A stretch of 64,000 nucleotides of DNA from the NCBI RefSeq assembly GCF_030816075.1, contig NZ_JAUSXO010000001.1, forward strand, positions 3,658,001-3,722,000. The letters run 5' to 3'. Origin of the DNA: Arthrobacter agilis. Lineage in GTDB: Bacteria > Actinomycetota > Actinomycetes > Actinomycetales > Micrococcaceae. The notes below the pieces were generated by a model. The model was not told the origin of the DNA. It saw only the letters and a program-made list of their open reading frames with translations, and did no database searches. The translations under genes and the position numbers were made by a program. Position 1 is the stretch's first letter. The number at the start of each line of letters is the position of its first letter. Positions 19,307 to 30,300 of this stretch are shown here, one piece after another.

Positions 19307-19724
19307 GTGGCGCACGAGAACGATCCGCAGGTGATCAAGAGGCTCCTGACGGAGCCCGGCCGGTGGGCCGTGGTGGGGCTGTCGAACAACCCGCGCCGGG
19401 CGGCGGTCGGCGTCTCGCGCTTCCTGATGGACCGCCTCGGCATGCAGGTCGTCCCGGTGAGCCTCAAGGGCGACGACGTCCCACGGGCAGCAGGGCTACA
19501 CCCGACTGGCGGACGTCCCCGGGACCATCGACGTCGTCGACTGCTTCGTGAACTCGACCCGCGTGGGGGACGTCGTGGACCAGGCCATCGCCGTCGGCGC
19601 GCGCGCCGTGTGGCTGCAGCTGGGCGTGATCGACGAGGACGCCGCCCGCCGCGCCGCGGCAGCGGGGCTCGACGTCGTCATGGACACGTGCCCCGCTATC
19701 GAGGCCCCCGCGTTCGGTCTCTAG
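19307..19724 (+). pseudogene. CoA-binding (YccU-like) protein, interrupted by a 1-base frameshift
   Basis: Paralogue of the gene at 9275-9778. The first frame gives GRWAVVGLSNNPRRAAVGVS and VVPVSLKGDDV; an extra C in CCC at 19480-19482 breaks it, and the +1 frame resumes as HGQQGYTRLADVPGTIDVVD, GARAVWLQLGVIDEDAA and GLDVVMDTCPAIEAP up to the TAG at 19722. Repaired length is 138 residues, normal for the family. GTG start with AGGAGCAGGAGG upstream. It reads away from the second SAM riboswitch, so both copies border sulfur operons. Confidence 0.85.
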
Positions 19725-19740
19725 GCCTCCCGAGGGGCTC

Positions 19741-20637
19741 CTACATGCGCTGGTACCTGGACCGGACGATCATGAAGACCCCGTAGGCCATCAGGCCGAG
19801 CGCGACGGCGCCGAGGAGCCAGACACCGAAGGGCTGATCGCGCAGGGTCTTCAGGGCGCCGTCGAGCCCCGTGGACTGCTCCGGGTTGTTCGTCACCGTG
19901 GCGACGACCACCAGCACGCCGAGGACCCCGAGCGCGAAGCCCTTGGCGATGTAGCCCACGGACCCGAGGGCCACGACGGCCGTCCCGGCACCACCCGCGG
20001 GCAGGCCCCGGAGCTCCCGGAGGAACCGGCGCGTGGCACCGCTGTAGACGAAGTAGCCGCCGACCACGAGGATGCCCACCCCGATCGCGAGGAGGAGCGC
20101 CACGCCGGCGGGGCTGGACATCAGCGTCGCGCTCAGGGAGCGCGTGCTGCCACTGCTGCTGCTCGAGCCGCCCAGCGCGAACTGCCCGAACGTCGCACCG
20201 ATCGCCGCGTACACCACCGCCTGCCCGCCGCTCTTCAGGCGGGCCTTGAGCTTGTCCCTGCCGCTGCGTCCGCGCACGCCGAAGAAGACCTGGCCGAGCT
20301 GGAAGAGGGCGAGGGCCAGGCAGCCGACGAAGCAGAACCACAGCAGCGCCGTCCCGCCCGGGCCGCCCGCCAGTTGTCCGATCGCGCCGCTCTGGTCCGC
20401 GCTCCCGGACCCGCCGCGCGCGAGGCCGAGCGCGATGAGCCCGATCAGCAGGTGCAGGATGCCCGCGGCCACGTAGCCGGCGCGGGCAGCGAGCTCGAAG
20501 CCCTTCGAGTTCACGGCATCCTCGGCCGCGTCGGTCGCCTTGTCGCCCGCGTCCCTGGGCCCGCCGTTCCCCCTGTACTTCCCGTTGTCCTTGTCCTTGT
20601 CCTTGTTCTGCCTGTTCGACGCCATCCCTGATGCCAT
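19741..20637 (-). CDS. DUF1206 integral membrane protein
   Basis: 298 residues. A charged Lys/Asp/Asn-rich N-terminus (NKDKDKDNGKY) precedes three repeated two-helix units, the DUF1206 layout (ARAGYVAAGILHLLIGLIAL, then KSGGQAVVYAAIGATFG, then GSVGYIAKGFALGVLG). Function unknown. GAAGGAGG lies nine bases before the ATG at 20637. It converges on the preceding CoA-binding gene with 16 bases between stops. Confidence 0.85.
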   Translation of the reverse strand: MASGMASNRQNKDKDKDNGKYRGNGGPRDAGDKATDAAEDAVNSKGFELAARAGYVAAGILHLLIGLIALGLARGGSGSADQSGAIGQLAGGPGGTALLWFCFVGCLALALFQLGQVFFGVRGRSGRDKLKARLKSGGQAVVYAAIGATFGQFALGGSSSSSGSTRSLSATLMSSPAGVALLLAIGVGILVVGGYFVYSGATRRFLRELRGLPAGGAGTAVVALGSVGYIAKGFALGVLGVLVVVATVTNNPEQSTGLDGALKTLRDQPFGVWLLGAVALGLMAYGVFMIVRSRYQRM

Positions 20638-20772
20638 CGTGGTCCGCCTCCTTCGCCGGTCCGGACCCTCATCCTCCCACTGCTTCCCGTGCTCCGCGCC
20701 CTTTCGGGCTAGGTTGGTCGGAAAGATCCGGGCGCGATCCCCGGCGCCGCAGCTGCAGGGGAAGAGGTACGC

Positions 20773-21339
20773 ATGGACCAGTTCACGTACGAGGAGCGGG
20801 GAGCCACGGACCGGCCCTTCCCGGAGCGGTTCGACGGCGGCTGGCCTGCCGGCTACACCGTGATGGTGGAGTCCCACGAGATCGAGGCCGAGGATCCCTC
20901 CGCGGCCTTCATCGCCCTGACGGAGGGCATCCTCGCGTGGGAGCTGCATCGGCGCGCCGGGCTCACCATGGACGCCGGCGCCGAGCGGGCCGCCCCGGCC
21001 GTGCGCGTCGTCTCCGGCTTCGGTGTCGGGCCGGCCCGCATCAAGGCGCCCTGCCGGGTCCTCTGGACGCGGGGGCCGCAGCTCGACGGCACCGGTCGGG
21101 CCGTGCCGGGCCAGCGCGGCGGATTCGGGTACGGCACGCTGCCCGGCCACCCCGTGAAGGGGGAGGAGGGGTTCTACGCCGAGCTGACGGCGGACAACCG
21201 CCTGGTCTTCATCTGCTCCGCCTACAGCGTCCCGGCCACCCTCGTGTTCCGGCTCGCCTCGCCGGTGACCCGGCTGACGCAGCGCTACGTGCTGTCGCGC
21301 TACGTGAAGGCCGCGCGGGAGTTGGCCGCCTCGGCGTAG
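20773..21339 (+). CDS. DUF1990 family protein
   Basis: 188 residues. Blocks APCRVLWT, GFGYGTLPGHPVKGEEGFY and a C-terminal RLTQRYVLSRYVKAAREL are those of DUF1990, a small cytosolic family of unknown function. GAAGAGG is six bases before the ATG, and a TAGGTT hexamer 59 bases upstream could be its -10. Divergent from the DUF1206 gene and convergent with purL. Confidence 0.8.
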   Translation: MDQFTYEERGATDRPFPERFDGGWPAGYTVMVESHEIEAEDPSAAFIALTEGILAWELHRRAGLTMDAGAERAAPAVRVVSGFGVGPARIKAPCRVLWTRGPQLDGTGRAVPGQRGGFGYGTLPGHPVKGEEGFYAELTADNRLVFICSAYSVPATLVFRLASPVTRLTQRYVLSRYVKAARELAASA

Positions 21340-21368
21340 GCCGGCCCGGAGTCCGTCACGGGGTGCCT

Positions 21369-21398
21369 GCCGCACCGGATGGGAGCACCCGGTGCGGC
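21369..21398. terminator. Hairpin between converging DUF1990 and purL genes
   Basis: Perfect 10-bp GC stem (21369-21378 with 21389-21398), 10-base loop, no T-tract on either side. Its position 16 bases after the purL stop suggests a bidirectional, non-canonical terminator. Confidence 0.55.
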
Positions 21399-21414
21399 GG
21401 CCGTGCCAGGAGGG

Positions 21415-23703
21415 TCAGCCGAAGTGCTTCGGCAGGGTCCCCTCGTGGGCCTCGCGCAGCACGTCCAGCGGCAGGGTGAAGTAGCCCTGCACGTCGAGCG
21501 CCTGGTTCTCGGTGTCCACCACGCCGATGCGCATGGTGGGGAAGTCCCGCGCCGTGCACATGTCGTTGAAGCGGACCTCCTCGGAGCGGGGCACACTCAC
21601 GACGGCGCGGCCCTGGCTCTCGCTGAACAGCGCGGTGAACGCGTCGATGCCGTCGCGCTCGCACAGCTCGTCGAGGCCGATCCGCGCGCCGACGCCGAAG
21701 CGCAGCGCCATCTCGCTCATCCCTGCGGCGAGCCCGCCCTCGGAGAGGTCGTGGGCGGCGTCGATCATGCCGTCCCGCGAGCAGTTCACGAGGATCGCTG
21801 CGAGCGTCTTCTCGGCGCTCAGGTCGAGTGCCGGGGGCTGCCCGCCGAGGTGGCCGCGCAGGTTGGCCCATTCGGAGCCGTCCAGTTCGTCCGCCGTCGT
21901 ACCCAGCAGGTAGATGGCCTGGCCGTCTTCGCGCCAGCCCGACGGCGTGCGCCGGGCGACGTCGTCGAACACGCCGAGCACGCCGACCACCGGGGTGGGG
22001 TGGATGGCCACGCCGCCCGTCTGGTTGTAGAGCGAGACGTTGCCGCCGGTGACGGGCACGCCGAGCTCCTGGCACGCGTCCGCGAGGCCCCGCACGGTCT
22101 CGGCGAACTGCCACATGACCTCGGGGTCCTCGGGGGAGCCGAAGTTCAGGCAGTCGGTGACGGCCAGGGGCACGGCACCCGACGTCGCGACGTTGCGGTA
22201 GGCCTCGGCGAGGGCCAGGCGGGCGCCCTCGTACGGGTGGAGATAGGAGTACCGGCCGTTGGCGTCCGTGGAGATGGCGACGCCGAGGCCGGTCTCCTCG
22301 TCCACGCGGACCACGCCGGCGTCGTCGGGCATGGCGAGCGCGGTGTTGCCCTGCACGTAGCGGTCGTACTGGTCGGTGACCCAGTTCTTGGCGCACATGT
22401 TCGGCGAGGCCATGAGTTCGAGGACGGCCTCCCGCAGGTCTGCGGGCCGCTCTGGCGTGAAGCTGTCCGCCTGCACGCGGTCGAGCCACTCGGGGCGGTG
22501 GTACGGGCGCTCGTAGACGGGACCCTCGTGCGCCACGGTGCGGGGATCGACGTCGACGATCTTCTCGCCGTCCCATTCGATGATGAGGCGGCCCGTGTCG
22601 GTGACCTCGCCGAGCCAGGAGTACTCCACGGCCCACTTGTCCATGATCGCCTCGAACGCCGCCATGTTCTCGGGCGTCACGACGGCCATCATGCGTTCCT
22701 GCGACTCCGACATGAGGATCTCGCCGGGGGTGAGGGACGGGTCGCGCAGCAGCACGTTGGTGAGTTCCACGTGCATGCCGCCGTCGCCGTTGGACGCCAG
22801 TTCCGACGTCGCGCAGGAGATGCCCGCGGCACCGAGGTCCTGGATGCCCTCGACCACGGAGGCCTTGAACAGTTCGAGGCAGCACTCGATGAGCACCTTC
22901 TCGGCGAACGGGTCACCCACCTGGACGGCGGGACGCTTCGAGGGCTTGGAGGAGTCGAAGGACTCCGACGCCAGGACGGAGGCGCCACCGATGCCGTCGC
23001 CGCCCGTCCGGGCACCGAAGAGGACCACCTTGTTGCCGGCGCCGGACGCGTTGGCGAGCCGGATGTCCTCGTGCCGCAGCACGCCGACCGCGAGGGCGTT
23101 GACCAGCGGGTTGCCCTGGTAGACGGAGTCGAAGACCACCTCGCCGCCGATGTTCGGCAGGCCGAGGGAGTTGCCGTACCCGCCGATGCCCGCGACGATC
23201 CCGTGCACGAGGCGCGCGGTGTCGGGGTGGTCGATCGCGCCGAAGCGCAGCGGATCCATGACGGCGACCGGGCGGGCACCCATCGAGATGATGTCGCGGA
23301 CGATCCCGCCCACCCCGGTGGCGGCACCCTGATAGGGCTCCACGAAGGACGGGTGGTTGTGGCTCTCCACCTTGAACGTCACGGCCCAGCCGTCGCCGAT
23401 GTCGACGACGCCGGCGTTCTCACCGATACCGACGAGTAGGTGCTCCTTCATGGCGTCGGTGACCTTGTCGCCGAACTGGCGCAGGTGCACCTTGGAGGAC
23501 TTGTAGGAGCAGTGCTCGCTCCACATCACGGAGTACATGGCGAGTTCGGCGCCGGTGGGGCGGCGGCCGAGGATCTCCTCGACGCGCTGGTACTCGTTCT
23601 CCTTCAGGCCGAGCTCGGCCCACGGGAGCGCCTGGCCGGGCGTGGCCTCGGCGTTCGCGACGGTGTCGATGTTGAACTTCTTGGACGTCGTCTCTGCGGT
23701 CAC
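21415..23703 (-). CDS. purL: Phosphoribosylformylglycinamidine synthase subunit PurL (small type)
   Basis: Synthetase subunit of FGAM synthase: ATP and ammonia convert FGAR to FGAM in purine synthesis. 762 residues, the size of the purS/purQ-dependent form. Seen: [63 protein letters not shown] and [15 protein letters not shown]. The start is GTG, sharing one base with the purQ stop (TAGTG). Confidence 0.97.
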   Translation of the reverse strand: MTAETTSKKFNIDTVANAEATPGQALPWAELGLKENEYQRVEEILGRRPTGAELAMYSVMWSEHCSYKSSKVHLRQFGDKVTDAMKEHLLVGIGENAGVVDIGDGWAVTFKVESHNHPSFVEPYQGAATGVGGIVRDIISMGARPVAVMDPLRFGAIDHPDTARLVHGIVAGIGGYGNSLGLPNIGGEVVFDSVYQGNPLVNALAVGVLRHEDIRLANASGAGNKVVLFGARTGGDGIGGASVLASESFDSSKPSKRPAVQVGDPFAEKVLIECCLELFKASVVEGIQDLGAAGISCATSELASNGDGGMHVELTNVLLRDPSLTPGEILMSESQERMMAVVTPENMAAFEAIMDKWAVEYSWLGEVTDTGRLIIEWDGEKIVDVDPRTVAHEGPVYERPYHRPEWLDRVQADSFTPERPADLREAVLELMASPNMCAKNWVTDQYDRYVQGNTALAMPDDAGVVRVDEETGLGVAISTDANGRYSYLHPYEGARLALAEAYRNVATSGAVPLAVTDCLNFGSPEDPEVMWQFAETVRGLADACQELGVPVTGGNVSLYNQTGGVAIHPTPVVGVLGVFDDVARRTPSGWREDGQAIYLLGTTADELDGSEWANLRGHLGGQPPALDLSAEKTLAAILVNCSRDGMIDAAHDLSEGGLAAGMSEMALRFGVGARIGLDELCERDGIDAFTALFSESQGRAVVSVPRSEEVRFNDMCTARDFPTMRIGVVDTENQALDVQGYFTLPLDVLREAHEGTLPKHFG

Positions 23704-24500
23704 TAGCCCACCAGTTTCTTGAGTACCGAGGTGAAGATGCCGAGCCCGTCGGTGCCGCCACGGACATCGACGGTCCCGCGTGCCGAGGAGTCGGGGCCGA
23801 AGCCTGCCTCCACCGCGTGTTCGGGGTGCGGCATGAGCCCGACGACGTTGCCCGCCGCGTTCGAGATGCCGGCGATGTCGCGGCGTGAGCCGTTCGGGTT
23901 GCCGTCCACGTAGCGGAAGACCACACGGCCTTCCCCCTCCAGCACGTCGAGGGTGTAGTTGTCCGCGACGAACTGGCCGTCCTGGTTCTTCAGCGGGATG
24001 ACGATCTCCTCGCCCTCCGCGTAGTCGGAGGTCCAGGAGGTGCCGGCGTTCTCGACGCGCAGGCGCTGGTCGCGGCAGATGAAGTGGAGGTGGTTGTTCT
24101 TGATCATCGATCCGGGCAGCAGGTGGGCTTCGGTGAGGACCTGGAAGCCGTTGCAGATGCCGAGCACGGGAAGGGCGTCCTCCCCGCCCGATGCCGCCGC
24201 GGTGATCTGTTCCATGAGCGGGGCGAACCGGGAGATGGCGCCTGCCCGGAGGTAGTCGCCGTAGGAGAAGCCACCGGGGATGATCACGGCGTCGACGTCC
24301 TGGAGGTTGTGGTCGCCGTGCCACAGGTGGACGGCGCTGCCGCCGGCGAGCCGGACGGCGCGGACGGCGTCGCGGTCGTCGAGCGACCCGGGGAACGTGA
24401 CCACGCCGACCTTCACGCCGTTCAGCGGGCTGTCCTCGTTGTTCGAGGCCACCGGCTGGGGGCCGCCGATGAGGGGCGTCTCGATGTTCGAGGTGCTCAT
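23703..24500 (-). CDS. purQ: Phosphoribosylformylglycinamidine synthase subunit PurQ (glutaminase)
   Basis: Class I glutamine amidotransferase that supplies ammonia to PurL. 265 residues. The nucleophile sits in VLGICNGFQ and the His/Glu pair in [27 protein letters not shown] is the N-terminal family block. The first 28 residues are an extension relative to shorter homologues, but the ATG is coupled to the purS stop by ATGA, which favours it over the internal GTG at VKVGVV. Confidence 0.96.
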   Translation of the reverse strand: MSTSNIETPLIGGPQPVASNNEDSPLNGVKVGVVTFPGSLDDRDAVRAVRLAGGSAVHLWHGDHNLQDVDAVIIPGGFSYGDYLRAGAISRFAPLMEQITAAASGGEDALPVLGICNGFQVLTEAHLLPGSMIKNNHLHFICRDQRLRVENAGTSWTSDYAEGEEIVIPLKNQDGQFVADNYTLDVLEGEGRVVFRYVDGNPNGSRRDIAGISNAAGNVVGLMPHPEHAVEAGFGPDSSARGTVDVRGGTDGLGIFTSVLKKLVG

Positions 24501-24757
24501 GAGGCGCCCTCCTCGAGGACCTCCACGCGCGTGACGTCCTCGATGACGGGGTTGGACAGCAGCGTGGCGGCGGCGTGGCGGGCCTGCTCGAGGACCTCTT
24601 CGGTGACGTCACCGTCCACGGTCAGCTCGAATCGCTTGCCCTGGCGGACGCCGGCGAAACCGGTGAGACCGATCCGCGGGAGCGCTCCGGCGATCGCCTT
24701 ACCCTGCGGGTCGAGGATCTCGGGCTTGGGCATGACGTCGACAACAATCCGGGGCAT
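24497..24757 (-). CDS. purS: Phosphoribosylformylglycinamidine synthase subunit PurS
   Basis: Small structural subunit bridging PurL and PurQ. 86 residues: [20 protein letters not shown] and [13 protein letters not shown] are the PurS signature. AGGAG lies seven bases before the ATG at 24757; the frame is open a little further upstream but without a ribosome site. First gene of purSQL. Confidence 0.95.
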   Translation of the reverse strand: MPRIVVDVMPKPEILDPQGKAIAGALPRIGLTGFAGVRQGKRFELTVDGDVTEEVLEQARHAAATLLSNPVIEDVTRVEVLEEGAS

Positions 24758-24868
24758 CCGGCAACTCCTGTGAGTGAGCAGAGGGTAAGCGGTAGCCCGG
24801 AAGTGCCGTCTCACGCCGTATCCGGGATGATCCGGGTTGACACTGGCGCTCCGCGAGCTTGCCGTCCC

Positions 24869-24874
24869 AGTCTA
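24869..24874 (-). promoter_or_regulatory. Likely -10 (TAGACT) of the purSQL promoter
   Basis: On the minus strand TAGACT lies 111 bases ahead of purS in the 220-base divergent space shared with the membrane protein gene. The leader it implies (about 105 bases) shows no purine riboswitch. Assigned only by hexamer quality and position. Confidence 0.4.
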
Positions 24875-24964
24875 CCGGGGATCCGGACCGGGCCTGTCCC
24901 GCCGACCGGCGCCCCGCAGCACCGTCCCTGCAACGCACCCGGGTCCGCCCGCGTCGGCCTCACG

Positions 24965-24970
24965 TAGGAT
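24965..24970 (+). promoter_or_regulatory. Leaderless -10 hexamer TAGGAT
   Basis: Seven bases before the ATG at 24978; no ribosome site is present. Confidence 0.5.
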
Positions 24971-24977
24971 GCGGGGC

Positions 24978-25472
24978 ATGGCGGAGTCGCTCGCAGCGTG
25001 GTCGGACTTCAATGTCGCCATGGTCGGGGCCACCGCCGCGCTCGCGGGCCTGCTCATCGTGGCGATGTCGGTCAACATCTCCGCCATCCTCGACTCGACG
25101 GCGCTGCCGGCACGTGCCGCAGCGGCGATCGGCACCCTCACCCTCGCGATCGTGGTCGGCGCGATCGGACTCGCTCCCGCGCAGCCCGCCTGGGCCCACG
25201 GACTCGAGGTCCTCGCCGCATTCCTCGTCGTGCTCGGCCTCGAACTGCACGCCATCCGCCTCATCGTCGCCGAACCGGACCGGCCGGCCGGTGAACGCGG
25301 CGTGAAGCTCGTCGCCGGGGTGCTCCCGCTCGTCCCCTTCGCTGCCGGCGCCGCGCTCCTTCTCGGCGGCGTGCCCGTCGCCGGGCTCGCCTGGCTCGCC
25401 GTCGGGTGTGTCCTCGCGATCGTCGGCGGCATCATGTTCTCCTGGGTCGCCCTCGTCGAGGTGCTGCGCTGA
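24978..25472 (+). CDS. Four- to five-helix membrane protein of unknown function
   Basis: 164 residues, mostly hydrophobic: helices at about 10-32, 45-65, 72-95, 112-133 and 138-160. The opening AAWSDFNVAMVGATAALAGL and MSVNISAIL recur in actinobacterial membrane proteins of unknown function. Expression looks leaderless. Divergent from purSQL and convergent with the inhibitor lipoprotein gene (27 bases between stops). Confidence 0.7.
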   Translation: MAESLAAWSDFNVAMVGATAALAGLLIVAMSVNISAILDSTALPARAAAAIGTLTLAIVVGAIGLAPAQPAWAHGLEVLAAFLVVLGLELHAIRLIVAEPDRPAGERGVKLVAGVLPLVPFAAGAALLLGGVPVAGLAWLAVGCVLAIVGGIMFSWVALVEVLR

Positions 25473-25499
25473 TCATCCGGGGCTTCCCCCGCTACGCCC

Positions 25500-26108
25500 C
25501 TACTGGGCTCCGGGCGTCCCCAGGAGGTCCCGTGCCTTGTCCCAGCGGGAGATCTCGCAGCCGTCCGTGAGGGCGAAGGACGCCAGGACGGAGGTGCCGT
25601 TCAGTTCGCCGGTGATACTGGCGGTCTGGGGCCCGCCGTACTGCTGCGTGCAGGCGATGTCCTTGTTCGGCCGTGCAGTGAAGAACGCGGTACCGAGCCG
25701 GGCCAGGGCGCCGCAGGCCGCCTCGGCGCCGGGAAGGGTCGAGGCGGGGCCGGGTGCGCCGTCGACGCACTCGAGGACGTACTGCACGGGCTGCGCCCCG
25801 GCGTCCTGCCGGATCGAGATGGTGAGCAGGGCGTTGTCCGTTGGGACGGCCGGCGGGGCCGAGGATTCGGAGGGCGGTGTGGCGGACGGCGTCGTGGAGG
25901 GCGCGGGGCTCCCCTCCGCTGAGGGGGAGCCGGTGGTCGAGGGCTGGGGCGTGGGGGACTGCACGGCGGTCTCCTGATCGGTCGGTTCGGCCGTCGGCCC
26001 GCCCTGGGTGCAGGCGGACAGGGCGAGGGACAGGGCTGCGAGGGGGAGCGCGAGGCGCACGACGGCGCGGCGGGTGCGGCGTCGGCTCGGCGTCGGTGCG
26101 GTGGTCAT
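25500..26108 (-). CDS. Lipoprotein with subtilisin-inhibitor-like (SSI) domain
   Basis: 202 residues: basic N-terminus RRRTRR, lipobox LSAC (Cys 33), a Ser/Thr/Pro-rich linker of about 60 residues, then about 105 residues with four cysteines spaced as in SSI-type serine protease inhibitors (ECVDG, EAACGALARLG, IACTQQYGGP, DGCEISRWD). Known SSI proteins are secreted from Streptomyces and block subtilisins; a lipid-anchored form would hold the inhibitor at the cell surface. A secreted subtilase is encoded 1.2 kb away on the other strand. Inhibitory activity is inferred. Confidence 0.75.
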   Translation of the reverse strand: MTTAPTPSRRRTRRAVVRLALPLAALSLALSACTQGGPTAEPTDQETAVQSPTPQPSTTGSPSAEGSPAPSTTPSATPPSESSAPPAVPTDNALLTISIRQDAGAQPVQYVLECVDGAPGPASTLPGAEAACGALARLGTAFFTARPNKDIACTQQYGGPQTASITGELNGTSVLASFALTDGCEISRWDKARDLLGTPGAQ

Positions 26109-26205
26109 CACTGGGTCCCCTTCGGCTGGCTTCCCAGCGTAACGGCTGGTGGAATCACAACGAAGGACGACGGCGGGGAGTCCCGCCGTCCGGGCGCCGC
26201 CGTGG

Positions 26206-27087
26206 TCAGGTGAGGTCCAGGGCCCGCTCGAGGTGCTGGAGGAGGGTCGCGCGGAGCGCCTGCGACTCCTCGGCGAAGCCGCGCTGCAGGCGCACGTACT
26301 CCGCCTTGCCCTCGGGTGTCTCGATCCTGATCGGCGTGTAGCCCCAGGCGTCGAGGTCGTACGGCGAGGCCCGCATGTCCATGGTGCGGATGCGCCAGGA
26401 GAGCTCGAAGCAGTCCATGACGAGCTCGCTCGGCAGGAGCGGCGTGAGCTTGTACGCCCACTTGTACAGGTCCATGTTCGCGTGGAGGCAGCCCGGCTGC
26501 TCGAGGTCGCGCTGGCTCTCGCGGGTGGGGGCATGCTCGTTGAGGGGCACGGCTTCCGGGGTGTAGAAGCGGAAGGCGTCGAAGTGGGTGCAGCGGATGC
26601 GGGAGGAGTCGACCACGGCGTCGGTCCCGTCCGCACCCAGGCGCAGCTCGAGGTACTCGTGCCGCACGCCGTTGACGGACGACCGGTAGGCCATGGCCCA
26701 CTCGTGGAGGCCGAAGCAACCGAACTGGGCCGGCCGCGCCGCGGTGCCGCCGAGGATCAGCCGGGCGAAATCGAGGGCGTCGCGCCGCTCGTCCGCGAAC
26801 CTGGCGACGTCCGCGTACACGCCGTCGTCCGCCGTGTAGTACTTCCAGCCGGCCCGCTCCGCTGCCGCCGGTCCCGTCAGCACGACGCCCGCCCCGGGGT
26901 GCCACCGCAGGAGCTGTCCCGGCTTCTGGTTGTAGTAGGTGAAGAGGAAGTCCTCCACGGGATGCTTCGCCCCGCGGGACCGCCGCTCCAGGTAGGGCTC
27001 GGAGAAGCGGGTTACCCGCTCCCGGTGCTGCCGCTCGCGCTGCTGCCACTCGGCCTCGGGGAGGCGGGTCAGGAGGCCGGCGTGCAT
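26206..27087 (-). CDS. 3-methyladenine DNA glycosylase-like protein
   Basis: 293 residues. HPVEDFLFTYYNQKPGQLLRWHPG, with GCFGLHEWAMAYR and HANMDLYKWAYKL, is the pattern of an actinobacterial family annotated as 3-methyladenine DNA glycosylase; the catalytic evidence for that name is thin and no HhH-GPD motif is seen, so the function is uncertain. The ATG is six bases after a GATAAT hexamer on the minus strand, suggesting a leaderless message. Confidence 0.7.
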   Translation of the reverse strand: MHAGLLTRLPEAEWQQRERQHRERVTRFSEPYLERRSRGAKHPVEDFLFTYYNQKPGQLLRWHPGAGVVLTGPAAAERAGWKYYTADDGVYADVARFADERRDALDFARLILGGTAARPAQFGCFGLHEWAMAYRSSVNGVRHEYLELRLGADGTDAVVDSSRIRCTHFDAFRFYTPEAVPLNEHAPTRESQRDLEQPGCLHANMDLYKWAYKLTPLLPSELVMDCFELSWRIRTMDMRASPYDLDAWGYTPIRIETPEGKAEYVRLQRGFAEESQALRATLLQHLERALDLT

Positions 27088-27205
27088 TGTTCCATTATCA
27101 CCCTGACCCCCATTGGTAAATGGCCTGTGTAAATTCTGGGAAACGTCCCCGCGGCGCGCTGGTCAGCATGTGTTGCCTCAGGTAAGTTGTGACTGCTGTG
27201 GCACT

Positions 27206-27221
27206 TGTGATTGCGATCACA
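27206..27221. promoter_or_regulatory. CRP/GlxR-type binding site upstream of the subtilase
   Basis: TGTGATTGCGATCACA fits TGTGA-N6-TCACA exactly and lies in a longer 9-bp-arm palindrome (27204-27225), 86 bases before the subtilase start. cAMP-dependent control of an extracellular protease is plausible; the promoter itself is not clear. Confidence 0.7.
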
Positions 27222-27307
27222 AGTAGGGGGTCCTATCCAGGGAGTCCACGGCGCAGGGGGCAACGGCCACGGCCGTCCCGCACTTTCACGAGAGGCACTA
27301 CCTTCCA

Positions 27308-30300
27308 ATGACACAACGGAGAAAAGCCGGGCAGGGGCGCAGCACCCTGCGCACCGCCACGGCTATCGTTCTGGGCCTGCCGCTACTGGTGACATCGACG
27401 GCCGTAGCGCCCGCTGCGTTCGCAGCGCCCGTGCCGGCCAGTTCGATCACACCGCAGAAGGCTCCGACCAAGGAGCTGGACCCCCGCGCAGTACCCGGAC
27501 GGCAAGTACATCGTCGTCCTCGCCGACAAGCCGGTAGCCACCTACGAGGGCGGCGTCGACGGGATCGCACCGACGAAGCCGGAGCAGGGCGCCAAGCTCG
27601 ACGCCGCCGCCGAGAACGTGCAGCAGTACTCCGAGTTCCTCGAGACCAAGCAGCAGGAGGTCGCAGCCGAGAAGAACGTCGAGATCACGCGCACCTACAC
27701 GGCCGCGCTCAACGGTTTCGCCGCGGACCTCAGCACGGACCAGGCCGTGGAGCTCGCCAAGAGCGACAAGGTCCTGCTCGTGGCACCGGACGTCGAGAAC
27801 GCCCCGGACTACTCGAGCATCGACTTCCTCGGCCTCGGCGGCAACAAGGGAATCTGGAAGAGCCAGTTCGGTGGCGAGAAGAACGCCGGTGCGGGCACCG
27901 TCGTGGGTGTCATCGACACCGGCTACTCGCCCGACAACCCCTTCTTCGCCGGCAGCCCCGTCAAGCCCCTGAAGGGCAAGTCCAAGCCCAAGGTGGGCGA
28001 GCCCTACCGTGACGCGGACGGCAACATCGCCATGCTGAAGTCCGACGGCAGCACCTTCGTCGGTGAATGCCAGGTCGGCGAGGACTTCGACGGCAGCCTC
28101 TGCAACTCGAAGGTCATCTCGGCCCGCTACTTCGCGGATCCCTTCCTCGCGAGCGTCCCCGAGGCCGACCGCGCGCCCCAGGAGGTCCTCTCCCCGGTCG
28201 ACATCGACAACCACGGCACGCACACGGCCAGCACGGCCGCCGGCAACTCCGGTGTGACCCAGACGGTCGACGGGCGCGACTTCGGCGTTTCCTCGGGCGT
28301 GGCCCCGGCCGCCAAGATCTCCGTCTACAAGACCTGCTGGGAGGACAACGACGCCGACACCGGTGGCTGCTACTCCTCCTCCGCCATCGCGGCCATCAAC
28401 CAGGCAATCCTCGACGGCGTGGACGTCCTCAACTACTCGATCTCGGGCAGCACCACGACGACGACGGACCCCGTGTCCCTGGCCTTCCTCTCGGCCACGT
28501 CCGCGGGCATCTTCGTCGCCGCGTCGGCCGGCAACTCCGGCCCCACCGCCAGCACCGTGAACCACGGCGCTCCGTGGATGACCACGGTCGCCGCGAGCAC
28601 GTTCAACAACGAGCTGCAGGGCACCGCCGAGTTCTCCGACGGCAGCAAGTACCGCGGTGCCTCGATCATGCGCACCGGCGTCCCCGCCAGCCCCGTCGTC
28701 CTCGCTGCGAACGCCGCAGCCGCGGGCGCCGTGACGCCTGAACTCTGCGGTCCCAACACCCTGGATCCCGCGAAGGTCGCGGGCAAGATCGTGGTCTGCG
28801 ACCGCGGCGTCGTCGACCGCACCGCCAAGAGCGCAGAGGTCAAGCGCGGCGGTGGCGTGGGCATGATCCTCGTGAACCTCGTCGACTCCTCCGCCGACAC
28901 CGACCAGCACGTCATCCCCACGGTCCACGTCAACGCTCCCGAGTCCCTCGAGCTCAAGGCGAAGGTCGCGGCCAACCCGGCGCTCACGGTCACCCTGAAG
29001 CCCACGGACACCACGGGCAAGCCGCTGCCGCCCGCACCGCAGGTCGCAGGGTTCTCCTCGCGCGGCCCGCTGCTCGCCACCGACTCCGATCTTCTGAAGC
29101 CGGATATCACGGCTCCCGGTGTGGCCGTCCTCGCGGGCGTCTCCACGGTCGGTTCCAACGGCGCCCAGTTCGGGTTCCTGTCCGGTACTTCCATGGCTTC
29201 GCCCCACGTCGCCGGTCTCGGCGCGCTGGTGCTGAGCAAGAACCCCACCTGGTCGCCGGCGACCGTGAAGTCCGCCATGATGACCACGGCCACCCCGCTG
29301 AAGACCGCCACCGGCGGCGTCGAGACCGACGTCCTCGCAGTGGGTGCAGGCCACATCAACCCGGCCTCCGTCCTCAGCCCCGGCCTCGTGTACGACCAGA
29401 GCAGCGACGACTACCTGCGCTTCATCGCCGGTACCGGTGTCGACCTCGGCATCCCGGGCATCGAGCCCGTCGCCGCGAAGAACACCAACGTGCCGTCGTT
29501 CGCCCTCGGCAACCTGACCGGACGCACCGAGGTGACCCGCACGGTCACCGCCCTCACCCCCGGTATCTACCGTGCGACCGCCAACGTCCCCGGCGTGAAG
29601 GTCACGGTCACGCCGTCGATCCTCAACTTCAGCGCCCCGGGCGAGACCCGCACGTTCAAGGTCTCCTTCGAGAACCAGAGCGCGGCGTTCGGCAAGTTCA
29701 CCTCCGGTTCGCTCACCTGGGCAGGCCAGGGCAAGACGGTTACCTCGCCGGTGGCGGTCCGTCCCCAGGCCGTGAACGCTCCCGCCGAGGCGGCCTTCAC
29801 CTCCGCTGGCCCCGACGGCAGCGGCACGTTCGACGTCGTCTCGGGGACCAACACCCCGATCAAGATGACGCTGCAGGGCCTCGCCAAGGCGGACTCGTCG
29901 GCGATCAGCCTGGTCCCCGGTGGCCTGGTCAACGGGAACGACGCCTCCAACGCCGTGAAGGACGTCACCGTCCCGGCCGGCTCCCCGGTCGCGAAGTTCT
30001 CGGTCCTCTCCAGCGATCCGGCCGCCGACTTCGACATGTTCCTCGTCACGCCGGGCGGCACCGTCACCCAGGTGGCGACGTCCGACGCGAGTGAGACCAT
30101 CACGCTCGAGAACCCGGAGCCCGGCAAGTACCGCATCATCGCCAACCTGTACGCCAGCACCGGCAACGCGCCGACCGCCGGCACCATCGACGCGGCGATC
30201 CTGACGGGCGCGGAGAAGAACGCCACCCTGACGCCGAACCCGCTCTCCCTGGCGAACGGCAGTACGGGCGCCGTGACCCTCAAGTGGACCGGCCTCGCCG

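Noticed and set aside
21379..23439. 686-residue plus-strand open frame opposite purL
   Set aside because: purL is unambiguous on the other strand; the frame exists because of GC-rich third positions.
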